This document shows positions 46,981 through 58,370 of a DNA stretch of 64,000 bases, piece by piece. The position numbers and the translations under genes are program-made. The DNA is taken from positions 62,001 to 126,000 of the forward strand of contig NZ_MLFP01000005.1 in assembly GCF_002095465.1 (NCBI RefSeq). Direction: 5' to 3'. The notes under the pieces were generated by a model, which saw only the letters and a program-made list of their open reading frames with translations, had not been told where the DNA came from and did no database searches. The number at the start of each line of letters is the position of its first letter. Position 1 is the first letter of the stretch. Origin of the DNA: Pantoea rodasii (lineage in GTDB: Bacteria > Pseudomonadota > Gammaproteobacteria > Enterobacterales > Enterobacteriaceae).

Positions 46981-47695
46981 ACAAGTGATGCCCGTCAAAC
47001 TGGCGTTGGCACTGGCAAACCCGATTTTCCCGGCGCTCGATAGCCAGTTACGCGCGGGCCGCCACATTGGTATCGAAGAGCTGGATAATCACGCTTTTCT
47101 GATGGATTACCAGGAGTACCTGGAAGAGTTCTACGCGCGCTATAACGTTGAACTGATGCGTGCGCCAGAAGGCTTTTTCTATCTGCGCCCGCGCTCCACT
47201 ACGTTGATTCCTCGTTCGGTGCTTTCCGAACTGGACATGATGGTCGGAAAAATCCTGTGTTATCTCTACCTCAGCCCGGAACGTCTGGCGAACGAGGGGA
47301 TTTTCACCCAGCAGGAACTCTATGACGAACTGCTGTCGCTGGCCGATGAGAGCAAACTGCTCAAGCTGGTGAATCAGCGCTCAACCGGTTCTGACGTGGA
47401 TCGCGCCAAGCTGCAGGAAAAAATGCGTGCTTCACTCAGCCGCCTGCGCCGCTTAGGCATGGTGTGGTACATGGGCAACGACAGCAGCAAATTCCGCATT
47501 ATGGAATCGGTGTTCCGCTTTGGTGCGGATGTCCGTAGCGGCGATGATGCGCGTGAAGCGCAGCTGCGACTGATCCGCGATGGCGAGGCCATGACGCTGG
47601 AAAGCAAGCCGGCGGCCAATGAGAGTGACGAGGCGGACAACGAGAATGACATTGAAAGCGATGCGAGTGATAACGCGGAGGATGAACAGGAATGA
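46961..47695 (+). CDS. mukE: Chromosome partition protein MukE
   Basis: KITE subunit of MukBEF, two tandem winged helices that bind MukF. The start [15 protein letters not shown] at 46961 lies inside the end of mukF and matches E. coli; an ATG nine codons earlier is not conserved. In the 244-residue product [31 protein letters not shown] is highly conserved. The C-terminal 40 residues are acidic and variable. The stop overlaps the mukB ATG (ATGA). Confidence 0.96.
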   Translation: MSSTNIEQVMPVKLALALANPIFPALDSQLRAGRHIGIEELDNHAFLMDYQEYLEEFYARYNVELMRAPEGFFYLRPRSTTLIPRSVLSELDMMVGKILCYLYLSPERLANEGIFTQQELYDELLSLADESKLLKLVNQRSTGSDVDRAKLQEKMRASLSRLRRLGMVWYMGNDSSKFRIMESVFRFGADVRSGDDAREAQLRLIRDGEAMTLESKPAANESDEADNENDIESDASDNAEDEQE

Positions 47696-50600
47696 TTGAA
47701 CGCGGTAAATTTCGTTCGCTAACGCTGATCAACTGGAACGGCTTCTTTGCCCGTACTTTTGATCTCGATGAGTTGGTGACCACGCTTTCAGGCGGTAACG
47801 GTGCGGGTAAATCCACTACCATGGCGGCATTCGTCACGGCGCTGATCCCCGATTTAACCCTGCTGCACTTCCGTAACACCACCGAGGCTGGCGCGACGTC
47901 GGGTTCCCGCGATAAAGGTCTGCACGGTAAGCTGCGTGCGGGCGTCTGTTATGCGGTGCTGGATGTGGTTAACTCACGCCATCAGCGCGTGGTGGTCGGC
48001 GTGCGTCTGCAGCAAGTGGCCGGTCGCGATAAAAAAGTCGATATTAAACCTTTCAGTATCCATGGCCTGCCGACCGATTCGCAGCCCACCGATATGCTGA
48101 CCGAAATTCTCAACAGCCGTCAGGCGCGTGTATTGCCGCTGGCGGAAGTGAAAGATCGTGTTGAAGCGCAGGAAGGCGTGCAGTTCCGTCAGTACAACTC
48201 TGTTACTGATTACCACGCCGTCCTGTTTGAGCTGGGTGTGGTGCCGCGTCGTCTGCGCACTGCCAGCGATCGCAGCAAGTTCTATCGTCTGATTGAAGCC
48301 TCGCTGTACGGCGGTATCTCCAGCGCCATCACCCGTTCACTGCGCGATTATCTGTTGCCGGAAAACGGCGGCGTGCGTAAAGCCTTCCAGGATATGGAAG
48401 CGGCGCTGCGTGAGAACCGCATGACGCTGGAAGCCATTCGCGTTACGCAGTCCGATCGCGATCTCTTCAAGCATTTGATCTCTGAAGCGACCAGTTATGT
48501 GTCGGCAGATTACATGCGTCACGCCAACGAGCGCCGTATTCATCTCGATGGCGCGCTGCAGCTGCGTAACGAACTGTTCACCAGCCGCAATCAGCTGGCT
48601 TCTGAGCAGTATCGTCACATCGAAATGGCGCGTGAACTTTCTGAGCACACCGGTGCAGAAAGCGATCTGGAAACCGATTACCAGGGCGCCAGCGATCACC
48701 TGAATCTGGTGCAAACCGCCATGCGTCAGCAGGAGAAGATCACGCGTTATGATGCCGATCTTGAAGAGCTGACCTATCGTCTGGAAGAACAGAACGAAGT
48801 GGTGGCGGAAGCCCGCGAAGTGCAGGAAGAGAACGAAGCGCGATCTGAAGCCGCTGAAATTGAAGTCGATGAGCTGAAAAGCCAGCTGGCCGATTTCCAG
48901 CAGGCGCTTGATGTGCAGCAAACTCGTGCCATCCAATATCAGCAAGCGCTGCAGGCGCTGGAAAAAGCGCGAGCGCAGTGCCAGTTGCCGGATTTAAGCA
49001 TTCAGAACGCCGCCGAATGGCAGGAAACTTTCCAGGCGCGTGAAGAAGAGGCCACCGAACAGCTGCTGCGTCTGGAACAAAACTGAGTGTGGCCGAAGCG
49101 GCACACAGCCAGTTCGAGCAGGCGCTCGCCCTGGTCACTAGCATCGCCGGTGAAGTGAGCCGTCAGGATGCGTGGCAAGTGGGACGTGACTTACTGCGTG
49201 ATGCCGCCAACCAGCGCCATCATGCCGATCAGCTCTCTTCGCTGCGTCTGCGTCTCAATGAACTGGAAACCCGCCTGCGCGAGCAGCACGATGCCGAACG
49301 TCTCCTGGCTGACTTCTGCAAACGTCAGGGCCAGCAGTACGATGCTGACGCGCTGGAAGGGCTGCAGCGTGAGCTGGAAGCACAGATTGAACAGCTAAAC
49401 GAAGGCGTGTCTGACGCCGGTGAGCGTCGCATGCTGATGCGCCAGGAGCTGGAACAGCTGCGTGAACGCATTACCGCTCTGACCGCACGTGCACCACATT
49501 GGCTGGCCGCGCAGGAGATCCTGACGCAGCTCAGCGAGCAGACCGGACAAGCGCTGGGCAACAGCCAGCAGATCACCGAATTCATGCAGCAGCTGCTGGA
49601 ACGTGAGCGTGAAACCACCGTTGAACGTGACAATGTGGCGGCCCGTAAACGGGAAGTTGAGCAGCAGATTGAGCGTTTAAGTCAGCCTGGCGGCGCGGAA
49701 GATGCACGCCTGACGCAACTCGCCGAGCGTTTTGGTGGCGTGCTGCTGTCGGAAATCTACGATGACGTCACGCTGGATGACGCCCCGTACTTCTCGGCGC
49801 TGTATGGTCCTTCACGCCATGCCATCGTCGTCCCGGATTTATCATTGGTACGCGATCTGCTGGACGGCCTTGATGATTGCCCGGAAGATCTCTACCTGAT
49901 TGAAGGGGATCCGCAGGCGTTTGATGACAGCGTGTTCAGCGTTGATGAGCTGGAAGGCGCGGTGGTGGTGAAAGTGGCTGAGCGTCAATGGCGCTACTCC
50001 CGCTTCCCGAAAGTGCCGCTGTTTGGCCGCGCTGCGCGTGAAAATCAGCTGGAGCTGCTCAACAATGAGCGCGAGCAGTTGGCAGAACGCTTTGCCACGC
50101 TATCGTTCGACGTGCAGAAAACCCAGCGTTTGCATCAATCCTTCAGCCGTTTTATCGGCAGTCATTTGGCTGTGGCCTTTGATGAAGATCCAGAAGCGCT
50201 GATCCGCCAGCTGAACAGCCGCCGTGGCGAGCTGGAACGGGGTCTGGCGCAGCATGAAAACGATAACCAGCAGCAGCGTGCGCAGTTTGAACAGGCGAAA
50301 GAGGGCGTTAGCCAACTGAACCGTCTGCTGCCGCGTGTGAACCTGCTGTTGGATGATTCGCTGGGCGATCGCTGCGAAGAGATCCGTGAACGCGTTGAAG
50401 AAGCCCAGGAAGCGGCGCGCTTCCTGCATCAGCATGGCGCGAAAATCAGCAAGCTGGAGCCGCTGGTGTCCGTGCTGCAGAGCGATCCACAGCAGCACGA
50501 CCAGCTGGAACGTGATTATCAGCAAGCGCAGCTGCAGCAGCGCGATGCGCGTCAGCAAGCCTTTGCCCTGACGGAAGTGGTACAGCGCCGCGCTCACTTC

Positions 50601-52157
50601 AGCTATGAAGACTCTGCCGGCATGCTGACCGGTAACAGCGATCTGAATGAGAAACTGCGCCAGCGTCTGGAGCAGGCGGAAGGCGAACGTAGCCGTGCGC
50701 GTGAACGTCTGCGTGAGCACCAGGCGCAGCTGACGCAATATTCGCAAGTGCTGGCATCGCTGAAAAGTTCCTATGATGCCAAGCGCGACATGCTGAAAGA
50801 GTTGCAACAAGAGATGCAGGACATCGGCGTGCATGCCGATGCCAGCGCCGAAGAGCGTGCACGTGCCCGACGTGATGAACTCTATACCGCATTAAGCCAC
50901 AACCGCGCCCGCCGTAATCAGTTGGAGAAACAGCTGACGTTCTGCGAAGCCGAAATGGACAGCCTGCAGAAAAATCTGCGTAAGCTGGAGCGCGATTATC
51001 ATCAGAACCGTGAACAGGTGGTCAGTGCGAAAGCCGGCTGGTGCACGGTGCTGCGTCTGGTGAAAGAGAACGGCATGGAACGTCGGCTGCATCGTCGTGA
51101 GATGGCCTATCTCGGCGGTGACGAGCTGCGTTCAATGTCGGATAAGGCGTTAGGCGCGCTGCGTCTGGCGGTGGCGGATAACGAACATCTGCGTGATGTA
51201 TTGCGCATGTCGGAAGATCCGAAACGTCCTGAGCGCAAGGTGCAGTTCTTTATTGCGGTATACCAGCATCTGCGCGAGCGCATCCGTCAGGACATCATCC
51301 GTACTGATGATCCGGTCGAAGCCATCGAACAGATGGAGATCGAGCTGAATCGTCTGACGGAAGAGCTGACGGCCCGCGAGCAAACCCTGGCGATCAGTTC
51401 ACGCAGCGCGGCGAATATTATTCGCAAGACCATTCAACGTGAGCAGAACCGTATTCGTCAGCTGAACCAGGGCTTGCAGGCCGTGAGTTTTGGACAGGTA
51501 CGCAGTGTGCGTCTCAACGTCAACGTTCGCGAAGCGCACTCCACGCTGCTGGATACGCTATCGGAACAGCATGAAGCGCATCAGGATCTGTTTACCAGCA
51601 ATCGTCTGACGTTCTCAGAAGCGTTGGCAAAACTGTATCAGCGTCTGAATCCGCAAATCGATATGGGACAGCGTACACCGCAAACCATCGGTGAAGAGCT
51701 GCTCGACTACCGCAACTATCTTGAGATGGAAGTGGAAGTCAACCGTGGCTCCGATGGCTGGTTGCGTGCCGAGAGTGGTGCTTTGTCGACCGGTGAAGCC
51801 ATTGGTACCGGCATGTCGATTCTGGTGATGGTGGTACAAAGCTGGGAAGAGGAATCGCGTCGTCTGCGTGGCAAAGATATTTCGCCATGTCGTCTGCTGT
51901 TCCTCGATGAGGCGGCGCGTCTTGATGCTCGCTCTATCGCTACGCTGTTCGAGCTGTGTGAGCGTCTGGAAATGCAGCTGGTGATTGCTGCACCAGAGAA
52001 CATCAGCCCGGAAAAAGGCACCACTTACAAATTGGTACGTAAAGTGTTTAACAATACGGAACACGTGCATGTGGTCGGTCTGCGTGGCTTCTCAGCAGAT
52101 ACTGCGCCAGCAAAACGTGAAACCAGCGATATCGATTTAGAAACAGAAAATACGTAA
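47692..52157 (+). CDS. mukB: Chromosome partition SMC-like ATPase MukB, apparent frameshift
   Basis: SMC-like core of MukBEF that extrudes and organises DNA loops and binds topoisomerase IV. An N-terminal half-head with Walker [11 protein letters not shown] (34-43), long coiled coil (about 240-650), hinge (about 650-790, [30 protein letters not shown]), return coil, and a C-terminal half-head with signature [10 protein letters not shown] and Walker [13 protein letters not shown]. The frame breaks at four A (49079-49082). A fifth restores [18 protein letters not shown] and gives 1488 residues against 1486. As it stands the reading would separate the two half-heads, which is not plausible for a working condensin. 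Confidence 0.95.
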
Positions 52158-52200
52158 CGCGCAATCTGGTTAAAAAACAGCGTACCGTTTAATCTGTAAG

Positions 52201-52234
52201 CGGCATCTGCACTCTGAGGCAGATGCCGTTTTTT
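52201..52234 (+). terminator. Intrinsic terminator of the mukFEB operon
   Basis: Stem CGGCATCTGC/GCAGATGCCG with an 8-base loop and six T. Confidence 0.92.
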
Positions 52235-52313
52235 ATTTGTATACTCAACAATAAGAGTAAGGCTGTACACGGCGATAACAGGGCGCGGTGTCTTAGGTGA
52301 GAAGGGGGCAGGG

Positions 52314-54125
52314 ATGTGGCTGAACAAAAGAAGCAGAATTAATCGTGCACTATTAGCACTCAGTGTTTCACTGGTATTGTCGCCGCTGGCTATCAGCCAT
52401 GCCGCGATCATTGCCGCAATGCCCGGAACGTCGCATAGCACCATGTCAGTAGCGGCGAGCCAGCATCAAATTCAGCAGGCGTTTAGCCCCAGCGAACAGC
52501 CTTTCTATTTGCCAGGCCTGGCGGGCATTTATGCCTCGCGTAATATGGCGCCGTTATGGCAAGACTCGCAAGCCGTGCAGGCTTTCCAGCAACAGCTGGC
52601 GGAAGTCGCATTGTCAGGCGTACAGCCGCAGTTTACCCGCTGGGTTGAACTGCTCACCAATCCAGAGATTAAAGGGCTGGCGCGCGATATTGTCCTCAGC
52701 GATGCCATGCTGGGTTATCTGCAATTTGTCGCTAATGTGCCGACGCAGGGTGAAACCTGGCTCTACAGCAACGTGCCTTATAAATTGACGATGCCAGCAT
52801 TAGCGGCGATCAATCAGTGGGAGAACGCGGTAAACGGGGGCGGTAGCCGCGCGTTTGTCGTCTCGCTGGCGCCGCAGCATCCTCAATATGCGCCGATGCA
52901 CAGTGCACTCAAAGCCTTATTGACCGATAACCGAGCGTGGCCGCAGCTGCGCGACAGTGGCACGCTGCGCCCGGGGCAAATCAGTAATGATGTGCCCGCA
53001 TTAAGAGAGATTTTGCAGCGTACCGGCATGTTAACCGCGACGCACAGCACAACGCCGACCCCCGCGGATGATGCGGTTCCTACGGCACCGGTGCCGGTCA
53101 GTCAAAGTAACCAGCCAATTGCGATAAGCCCGTCAGCGGCCAGCGTGAGCGACTTATCGGCACAGGCACCTGTTGCAACCGGCAACGTGGCGGCGAATCC
53201 AGCGCCTGCGGGTGACAATGTGTATGACGCCGCGCTAGTTGAAGGCGTCAAACGCTTCCAGCACTGGCAAGGATTAGCTGATGATGGCGCGATTGGGCCA
53301 CGTACGCGTGAGTGGCTGAATGTGTCACCGCAGATGCGAGCTTCACTGCTGGCGTTGAATATTCAGCGCTTACGCCTGCTGCCAGATGATATGCACAACG
53401 GCATTATGGTGAACATCCCTAACTATTCGCTGACCTATTACAACAACGGTGCCACCATTCTCTCCTCGCGGGTGATTGTGGGCCGTCCCGATCGCAAAAC
53501 GCCGTTGATGCGCAGTGCGCTCAACAACGTGGTGCTCAATCCGCCGTGGAACGTGCCCACCACGCTGGTTCGTCAGGATATTGTGCCCAAAGTAAAACAG
53601 GATCCGGCATACCTCTATAAGCATGGCTATACGTTGCTATCGGGCTGGAGTGCTGATGCTGAAGTGATCGATCCATCGATGATTGACTGGCATATGGTAT
53701 CGGCAGCCAGCTTCCCGTACCGCATTCGTCAGGCACCAGGCGCAATGAACTCATTAGGGCGCTATAAATTCAACATGCCAAGTTCGGATGCTATCTATCT
53801 TCACGATACGCCGAATCATGGTTTGTTCCAGCGTGATATCCGCGCACTGAGTTCGGGTTGTGTCCGCGTGAATAAAGCTTCCGAGTTAGCCGATCTGCTG
53901 CTACAGGATGTGGGCTGGAATGACAGTCGCATCTCCGACACCCTTAAGCAGGGTGACACGCGCTATGTGCCGATTCGTCACCGTATTCCGGTCAACCTAT
54001 ATTATTTGACCGCATGGGTGGCTGCAGATGGTCAGCCGCAGTATCGTACAGATATTTACAATTATGATAATCCTGCACGTTCCGGTAGCCAGGTAATGTC
54101 AAAAGCGGGAAAACTTCTTCTCTAG
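52314..54125 (+). CDS. ldtD: L,D-transpeptidase LdtD (YcbB)
   Basis: Periplasmic enzyme forming 3-3 peptidoglycan crosslinks, which help envelope-stress survival and beta-lactam tolerance in E. coli. In the 603-residue product are a signal-like N-terminus (about 1-30), an N-terminal scaffold domain, a Ala/Pro/Thr/Ser-rich linker (about 240-300), a peptidoglycan-binding motif ([28 protein letters not shown]), and a YkuD catalytic domain with [24 protein letters not shown]; the catalytic Cys is about residue 516. E. coli has 615. A terminator follows, then mepK. Confidence 0.96.
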   Translation: MWLNKRSRINRALLALSVSLVLSPLAISHAAIIAAMPGTSHSTMSVAASQHQIQQAFSPSEQPFYLPGLAGIYASRNMAPLWQDSQAVQAFQQQLAEVALSGVQPQFTRWVELLTNPEIKGLARDIVLSDAMLGYLQFVANVPTQGETWLYSNVPYKLTMPALAAINQWENAVNGGGSRAFVVSLAPQHPQYAPMHSALKALLTDNRAWPQLRDSGTLRPGQISNDVPALREILQRTGMLTATHSTTPTPADDAVPTAPVPVSQSNQPIAISPSAASVSDLSAQAPVATGNVAANPAPAGDNVYDAALVEGVKRFQHWQGLADDGAIGPRTREWLNVSPQMRASLLALNIQRLRLLPDDMHNGIMVNIPNYSLTYYNNGATILSSRVIVGRPDRKTPLMRSALNNVVLNPPWNVPTTLVRQDIVPKVKQDPAYLYKHGYTLLSGWSADAEVIDPSMIDWHMVSAASFPYRIRQAPGAMNSLGRYKFNMPSSDAIYLHDTPNHGLFQRDIRALSSGCVRVNKASELADLLLQDVGWNDSRISDTLKQGDTRYVPIRHRIPVNLYYLTAWVAADGQPQYRTDIYNYDNPARSGSQVMSKAGKLLL

Positions 54126-54167
54126 TTATTGATTTTCCGATTATCACCTAGCCCTAAAAAGCCCAAG

Positions 54168-54201
54168 ACCAGTCGCAAAATTTCGATTTTGCGCTGGTTT
54201 T
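54168..54201 (+). terminator. Intrinsic terminator of ldtD
   Basis: Stem ACCAG(T)CGCAAAAT/ATTTTGCGCTGGT with one bulged base and a TTCG tetraloop, followed by TTTG. Confidence 0.75.
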
Positions 54202-54314
54202 GTTCGTTCTGTGACACATTCCGGGTTGACTGACTCTTAGGCTGCGGTTACTGTTCGGCCTTGTGTACTTTTTACACATTATTTTTATCGCTTTAGATTA
54301 GGTAACTCCGCAAC

Positions 54315-54865
54315 ATGGCTAATTTTGATTCTCAACGTCGTCGATTACTCCTGATTGGGGGCGCAGCGGCAGGTTTGTCTCTGCTTCCAGGCTCAGCACT
54401 GGCTTCGCTTTCTACCTCGCGCCCACGTATATTGACGCTTAATAACCTTCACACCGGTGAAACCCTTAAAACGGAGTTTTTAACGGCAAGAGTTATGACA
54501 AGGATGAGTTAGCCCGCTTAAATCACTTCTTCCGCGATTATCGCGCCAATCAGGTGAAGCACATCGATCCCCACCTGTTTGATCAGCTTTATCGTTTGCA
54601 GATGGTGTTAAACACCCGCAAACCGGTGCAGCTGATTTCGGGTTACCGCACGCTGGCAACCAATAATATGCTGCGCGAATCGGGCCCTGGCGTGGCCAAA
54701 CACAGCTATCACACCAAAGGACAGGCGATGGATTTCCACATTGAGGGAATTTCGTTGAGCAATGTTCGCAAAGCGGCGTTATCTATGCGCGCGGGTGGTG
54801 TAGGATATTACCCGCGCAGCAACTTCGTACACATAGATACCGGGCCTGCAAGGCACTGGTCCTGA
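54315..54865 (+). CDS. mepK: Murein endopeptidase MepK (YcbK), apparent frameshift
   Basis: Peptidase M15 family enzyme that cleaves 3-3 crosslinks, fitting its place beside ldtD, which makes them. A twin-arginine-type signal (QRRRLLLIGGAAAGLSLLPG) suggests Tat export. The frame breaks at five T (54477-54481). A sixth restores TEFFNGKSYDKDELARLNHFFRDYRANQ. Zinc-site landmarks are KHSYHTKGQAMDFHIEG and NFVHIDTGPARHW. The corrected protein has 183 residues against 182. Confidence 0.92.
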
Positions 54866-54901
54866 TACCGGCAGCGCTGCGTGTGTCGGTCATGGAGCGC
54901 T

Positions 54902-55531
54902 ATGAACTACCTGATTATTCCGGTTACGGCCTTTTCTCAAAACTGCTCAGTCATCTGGGATGATGCAACTCAGCAGGCGGCGCTGGTTGATCCCGGCGGC
55001 GATGCCGAAACTATTATCGCCATTTTGGCAGAGCGGGGCTTAACGCCCTCGCAAATTCTCCTTACCCATGGGCACCTTGACCACGTGGGTGCCGCCGCCG
55101 AACTCGCGGCACATTATCAGGTGCCTATCGTCGGCCCTCATAAACTGGATGCTTTCTGGCTGGATAACTTACCGACTCAAAGCCGGATGTTTGGCTTGCC
55201 GGAATGTGCGCCGCTGGCGCCGGACCGCTGGCTGGAAGAGGGCGAAACGGTTCAGGTAGGCAATGTGACGCTGGAGGTACTGCTTTGCCCTGGTCACACG
55301 CCGGGACACATTGTATTCTTTGACCGTGAAGGACGCTTGCTGATATCAGGCGATGTGATTTTCAATGGCGGCGTCGGGCGAACTGATTTCCCACAGGGCA
55401 GCCACAGTGACTTGATTGACGCCATTCACACCAAGCTATTACCGCTGGGTGATGATGTGACTTTTGTTCCAGGGCATGGACCTGTCTCCACGCTGGGACA
55501 TGAGCGCCTAAGCAATCCGTTCCTGCAATAA
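54902..55531 (+). CDS. gloC: Hydroxyacylglutathione hydrolase GloC (YcbL)
   Basis: Metallo-beta-lactamase-fold glyoxalase II. The 209-residue product starts [19 protein letters not shown] at 54902, as in E. coli; an ATG seven codons earlier is not conserved. Metal ligands are in [32 protein letters not shown] and PGHGP. It lies 36 bases after mepK in the same direction and ends at a terminator shared with aspC. Confidence 0.95.
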   Translation: MNYLIIPVTAFSQNCSVIWDDATQQAALVDPGGDAETIIAILAERGLTPSQILLTHGHLDHVGAAAELAAHYQVPIVGPHKLDAFWLDNLPTQSRMFGLPECAPLAPDRWLEEGETVQVGNVTLEVLLCPGHTPGHIVFFDREGRLLISGDVIFNGGVGRTDFPQGSHSDLIDAIHTKLLPLGDDVTFVPGHGPVSTLGHERLSNPFLQ

Positions 55532-55556
55532 AAAATGGGCCTTAAAGGCCCATTTC
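55530..55556. terminator. Bidirectional terminator of gloC and aspC
   Basis: Stem AAATGGGCC/GGCCCATTT with a short loop. The minus strand runs into six T (aspC end) and the plus strand into TTTCTCATTT. Confidence 0.82.
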
Positions 55557-55574
55557 TCATTTAGCTAACAAGAC

Positions 55575-56764
55575 TTACAGCACCGCGACGATGGCTTCAC
55601 ACAGCTGCGACATGTTGTCCGGTGTCATTCCTGCCACGTTTACACGCCCCGAATTCACCGCATACACGCCGAACTCATCACGCAGACGCACAACCTGATC
55701 TTTGGTCAGGCCGCTGAACGAGAACATGCCGTTCTGTTTGATAATGAAGCTGAAGTCCTGATTGGCGCCTTTCTCAGCCAGGGTATTCACAAACAGCTGA
55801 CGCATGCGCTGGATACGTTGACGCATATCCGTCAGTTCCTGCACCCAGATGGTCCGTAACGCGTCGTTACCGAGGATGGTGGCCACCACAGCGGCACCGT
55901 GTGACGGTGGGTTAGAGTAGTTAGCACGGATGCTGTACTTCACCTGACTAAAGGCCGTCTTAGCCACGTCACTGTTGGCCGCCACAATCGTCAGTGCACC
56001 CACACGCTCGTTATATAAGCCGAAGTTCTTCGAGTAGGAACTCGCAACCATCAGTTCCTGATGAGAAGCCGCGAAAATACGCAGGCCTTCTGCATCTTCT
56101 TCCAGACCGCGAGCAAAACCCTGATAGGCAAAGTCGAACAGCGGGAGCCAGCCTTTTTCCTGCGAGAGCTTCGCCAGCTGCTGCCATTGATCCGCAGAAG
56201 GATCGACACCGGTAGGATTGTGGCAGCAACCGTGGAACAGCACCACATCGCCCGCTTTTGCTTCCTGCAACGAAGCCACCATGCCGTCGAAATCCAGGCT
56301 ATGGTTGGCTGCGTCGTAATATTGATAATCACACACTTCCAGACCGGCGGCATTGAACACGTTTTTGTGGTTCGGCCAGCTTGGGTTACTTACCCATACG
56401 CGCTTGACGCTGGTCTGTGTCGCGAGGAAATCGGCAGCCACGCGCAGTGCGCCGGTACCGCCTGGGGTTTGTGCGGTGCACGCACGGCCGGCTGAAATCA
56501 GCGCACTCTCTTTGCCGAACAGCAATTCCTGAGTGCAGCGAGCGAAATCAGCCAGACCATCAATGCTCAGATAATTTTTGGTGGTTTCATTTTCCAGCAG
56601 ATACTGCTCAGCTTTTTGACACTGGTCAGCACCGGCGTCTTGCCGGTTTCATCTTTATAAACACCAATGCCAAGGTTGATTTTATTCGGGCGGTCATCGA
56701 CGCGAAACAGGTCAGCCAGTCCCAGAATAGGATCGGCGGGTGCGGCAGAGATCGATTCAAACAT
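55575..56764 (-). CDS. aspC: Aspartate aminotransferase AspC, apparent frameshift
   Basis: PLP enzyme exchanging amino groups between aspartate and 2-oxoglutarate, also acting on aromatic keto acids. N-terminal [20 protein letters not shown] and [20 protein letters not shown]. The frame breaks at 56612 on the plus strand, where one more base (AAAGCTGAG to AAAGGCTGAG on the minus strand) restores [20 protein letters not shown] and gives 396 residues, exactly E. coli. The PLP-binding Lys is in [16 protein letters not shown], and NPTGVDPS and the substrate Arg region are intact. It lies downstream of ompF in the same direction. Confidence 0.94.
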
Positions 56765-56901
56765 GAGTCAGTTCCGTTTGGGTGAACTTTAGCAAAATGA
56801 GCTATCAGGTTAGCGTCAGATGATACGCTTGCCAACCGCTGACATAAAAAAGAAATAAGCTGCATGTATAAAGTAGTGGCGCTAATTGAGAAGCCGATCA
56901 C

Positions 56902-56936
56902 TAAAAAGCAAAACGGAGCCCGAAGGCTCCGTTTTT
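56902..56936 (-). terminator. Intrinsic terminator of ompF
   Basis: On the minus strand, AAACGGAGCC-TTCG-GGCTCCGTTT with the stable TTCG tetraloop, followed by TGCTTTTTAG, about 30 bases after the ompF stop. Confidence 0.88.
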
Positions 56937-56963
56937 AAGCATTACAAGTATCTAATCGCGGGA

Positions 56964-58070
56964 TTAGAACTGGTATTGCAGACCAACACCTACTACGTCA
57001 TCAGTGCTTACGCCCTGAGCACGAGTGTAGTTGTTGTCGTCCAGCAGGTTGATTTTGTAATCAACATAGGTAGACATGTTTTTGTTGAAGTAGTAGTAAG
57101 TACCGATTTCGATGTATTTAACCAGATCTGCATCGCCGCCAGCGAAGGTTGAGCCGTTAGCAGTGTTGCCGTTCAGCTCCTTACCTTTAGACTGCAGGTA
57201 AGCGATGGATGGGCGCAGACCGAAGTCGAACTGGTACTGTGCAACCACTTCGAAGTTCTGAGTTTTGTTAGCAACCTGACGTGCGGTGCTGCCGTAAGCA
57301 GTGGTGTTACGTGATTCACCGTAGAATGCTGCCAGGTATACGTTGTTCGCGTCATATTTCAGACCGAAAGCGTATGCGTCAGCTTTATCGCCGTTACCGT
57401 CAGCAACCTGTGCATCGGTACGGTCAGCTGAGAAGTAAGAACCTACAGCGCTGATGCCCATACCGGTGTCATAGGCTACAGAAGAACCCCAGCCGTCACC
57501 GTTCTGAGACAGTGCGCTACGGGAACCTTCGTTTTTGCCCTGATACTGAACAGCGAAGCTCAGGCCGTTAACCAGACCGAAGAAGTTGCTGTTACGGTAA
57601 GTAGCCAGACCGCTTGAACGACCAATCATGAAGTTGTCGTTGTCTTGATACAGGGTATCGTCACCAAACACTGGCAACTGGTCGGTGTAAGACATTGCGT
57701 CATAGATAACGCCGTAGTTACGACCGTAATCGAATGAACCCGCATCGCCGAATTTCAGACCTGCGAAGCCCAGACGGGTTTTGTTGCCGTCTTGCGCGTC
57801 AGCGCCTTCGGTGTTGTTAGCCTGAACGTTGTATTCCCACTGGCCGTAACCGGTCAGTTGGTCATTAATCTGAGTTTCACCCTTGAAGCCAAAGCGAACA
57901 TAGGTAGCGTCGCCGTCGTTGCCAGCGTCGTCAGAGAAAGTGTGGCGCGCATCAACTTTACCGTACAGATCCAGTTTGTTGCCGTCTTTATTATAGATTT
58001 CTGCTGCGTTTGCTGCGCCTGCAGCTAACAGAGCAGGGATAACCACTGCAAGAATGTTGCGCTTCATCAT
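56964..58070 (-). CDS. ompF: OmpF-type general porin
   Basis: Outer-membrane trimeric 16-strand porin. The signal peptide ([22 protein letters not shown]) is cut before [17 protein letters not shown]. The C-terminus ends in the BAM-recognised VGVGLQYQF. 368 residues against 362. FRSL-type landmarks [32 protein letters not shown] and [19 protein letters not shown] identify it. The constriction loop L3 reads LPVFGDD rather than PEFGGD. Position between aspC and asnS is that of ompF in K-12; orthology to ompF rather than ompC rests on this. Confidence 0.93.
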   Translation of the reverse strand: MMKRNILAVVIPALLAAGAANAAEIYNKDGNKLDLYGKVDARHTFSDDAGNDGDATYVRFGFKGETQINDQLTGYGQWEYNVQANNTEGADAQDGNKTRLGFAGLKFGDAGSFDYGRNYGVIYDAMSYTDQLPVFGDDTLYQDNDNFMIGRSSGLATYRNSNFFGLVNGLSFAVQYQGKNEGSRSALSQNGDGWGSSVAYDTGMGISAVGSYFSADRTDAQVADGNGDKADAYAFGLKYDANNVYLAAFYGESRNTTAYGSTARQVANKTQNFEVVAQYQFDFGLRPSIAYLQSKGKELNGNTANGSTFAGGDADLVKYIEIGTYYYFNKNMSTYVDYKINLLDDNNYTRAQGVSTDDVVGVGLQYQF

Positions 58071-58195
58071 TTTTTATTACCCTCATTGGAGTTATTTGGA
58101 CATCTGCCACTGCCGTCAAGAAACCTTTACGGGAACCTTGAAAGAAGTTTGATGTCTCCTGTGTCTGCACGCATCTTTCCATCACGGGGTTGCTA

Positions 58196-58275
58196 ATTCT
58201 AGCCCGAAAATGATTCAAATCTCGCAATTACGTATCAAAAAGCAATATTGTATTACAATTTGTAAAATATCGGGA
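58196..58275 (-). promoter_or_regulatory. ompF promoter with OmpR-type boxes
   Basis: On the minus strand a -10 TAGAAT (58196-58201) lies 126 bases before the ATG, with a weak -35. Upstream (about 58213-58275) is a run of direct, OmpR-like half-sites (TTTTACAAATTGTAATACA). This resembles the E. coli ompF layout; the boxes are inferred. Confidence 0.45.
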
Positions 58276-58303
58276 ACTTTGTGAGAGAACTCTAAATTTA
58301 CAA

Positions 58304-58334
58304 AAATAAAAAAAGGCCGGCAGTGCCGACCTCG
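58304..58334 (-). terminator. Intrinsic terminator of asnS
   Basis: On the minus strand, AGGTCGGC/GCCGGCCT with a G-T pair and a short loop leads into seven T, about 40 bases after the asnS stop. Confidence 0.82.
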
Positions 58335-58370
58335 ATATATATATGAATTACTTATATTTAATAGCGAATT

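Larger units (their letters stand above)
58071..58370. other. ompF/asnS intergenic region
   Basis: About 300 AT-rich bases with no gene. They hold the ompF leader and promoter and, at the far end, the asnS terminator. Confidence 0.6.

Noticed and set aside
47692..52157. Programmed frameshifting in mukB, serC or aroA at A-rich runs
   Set aside because: No slippery heptamer plus downstream structure is conserved. The same base-loss pattern occurs in many unrelated genes, and relatives have uninterrupted frames.
54226..54299. Two possible mepK promoters (TTGACT near 54226; TTTACA-17-TAGATT at 54271-54299)
   Set aside because: The first has a -10 with only three consensus matches. The second would start transcription after the ribosome site.
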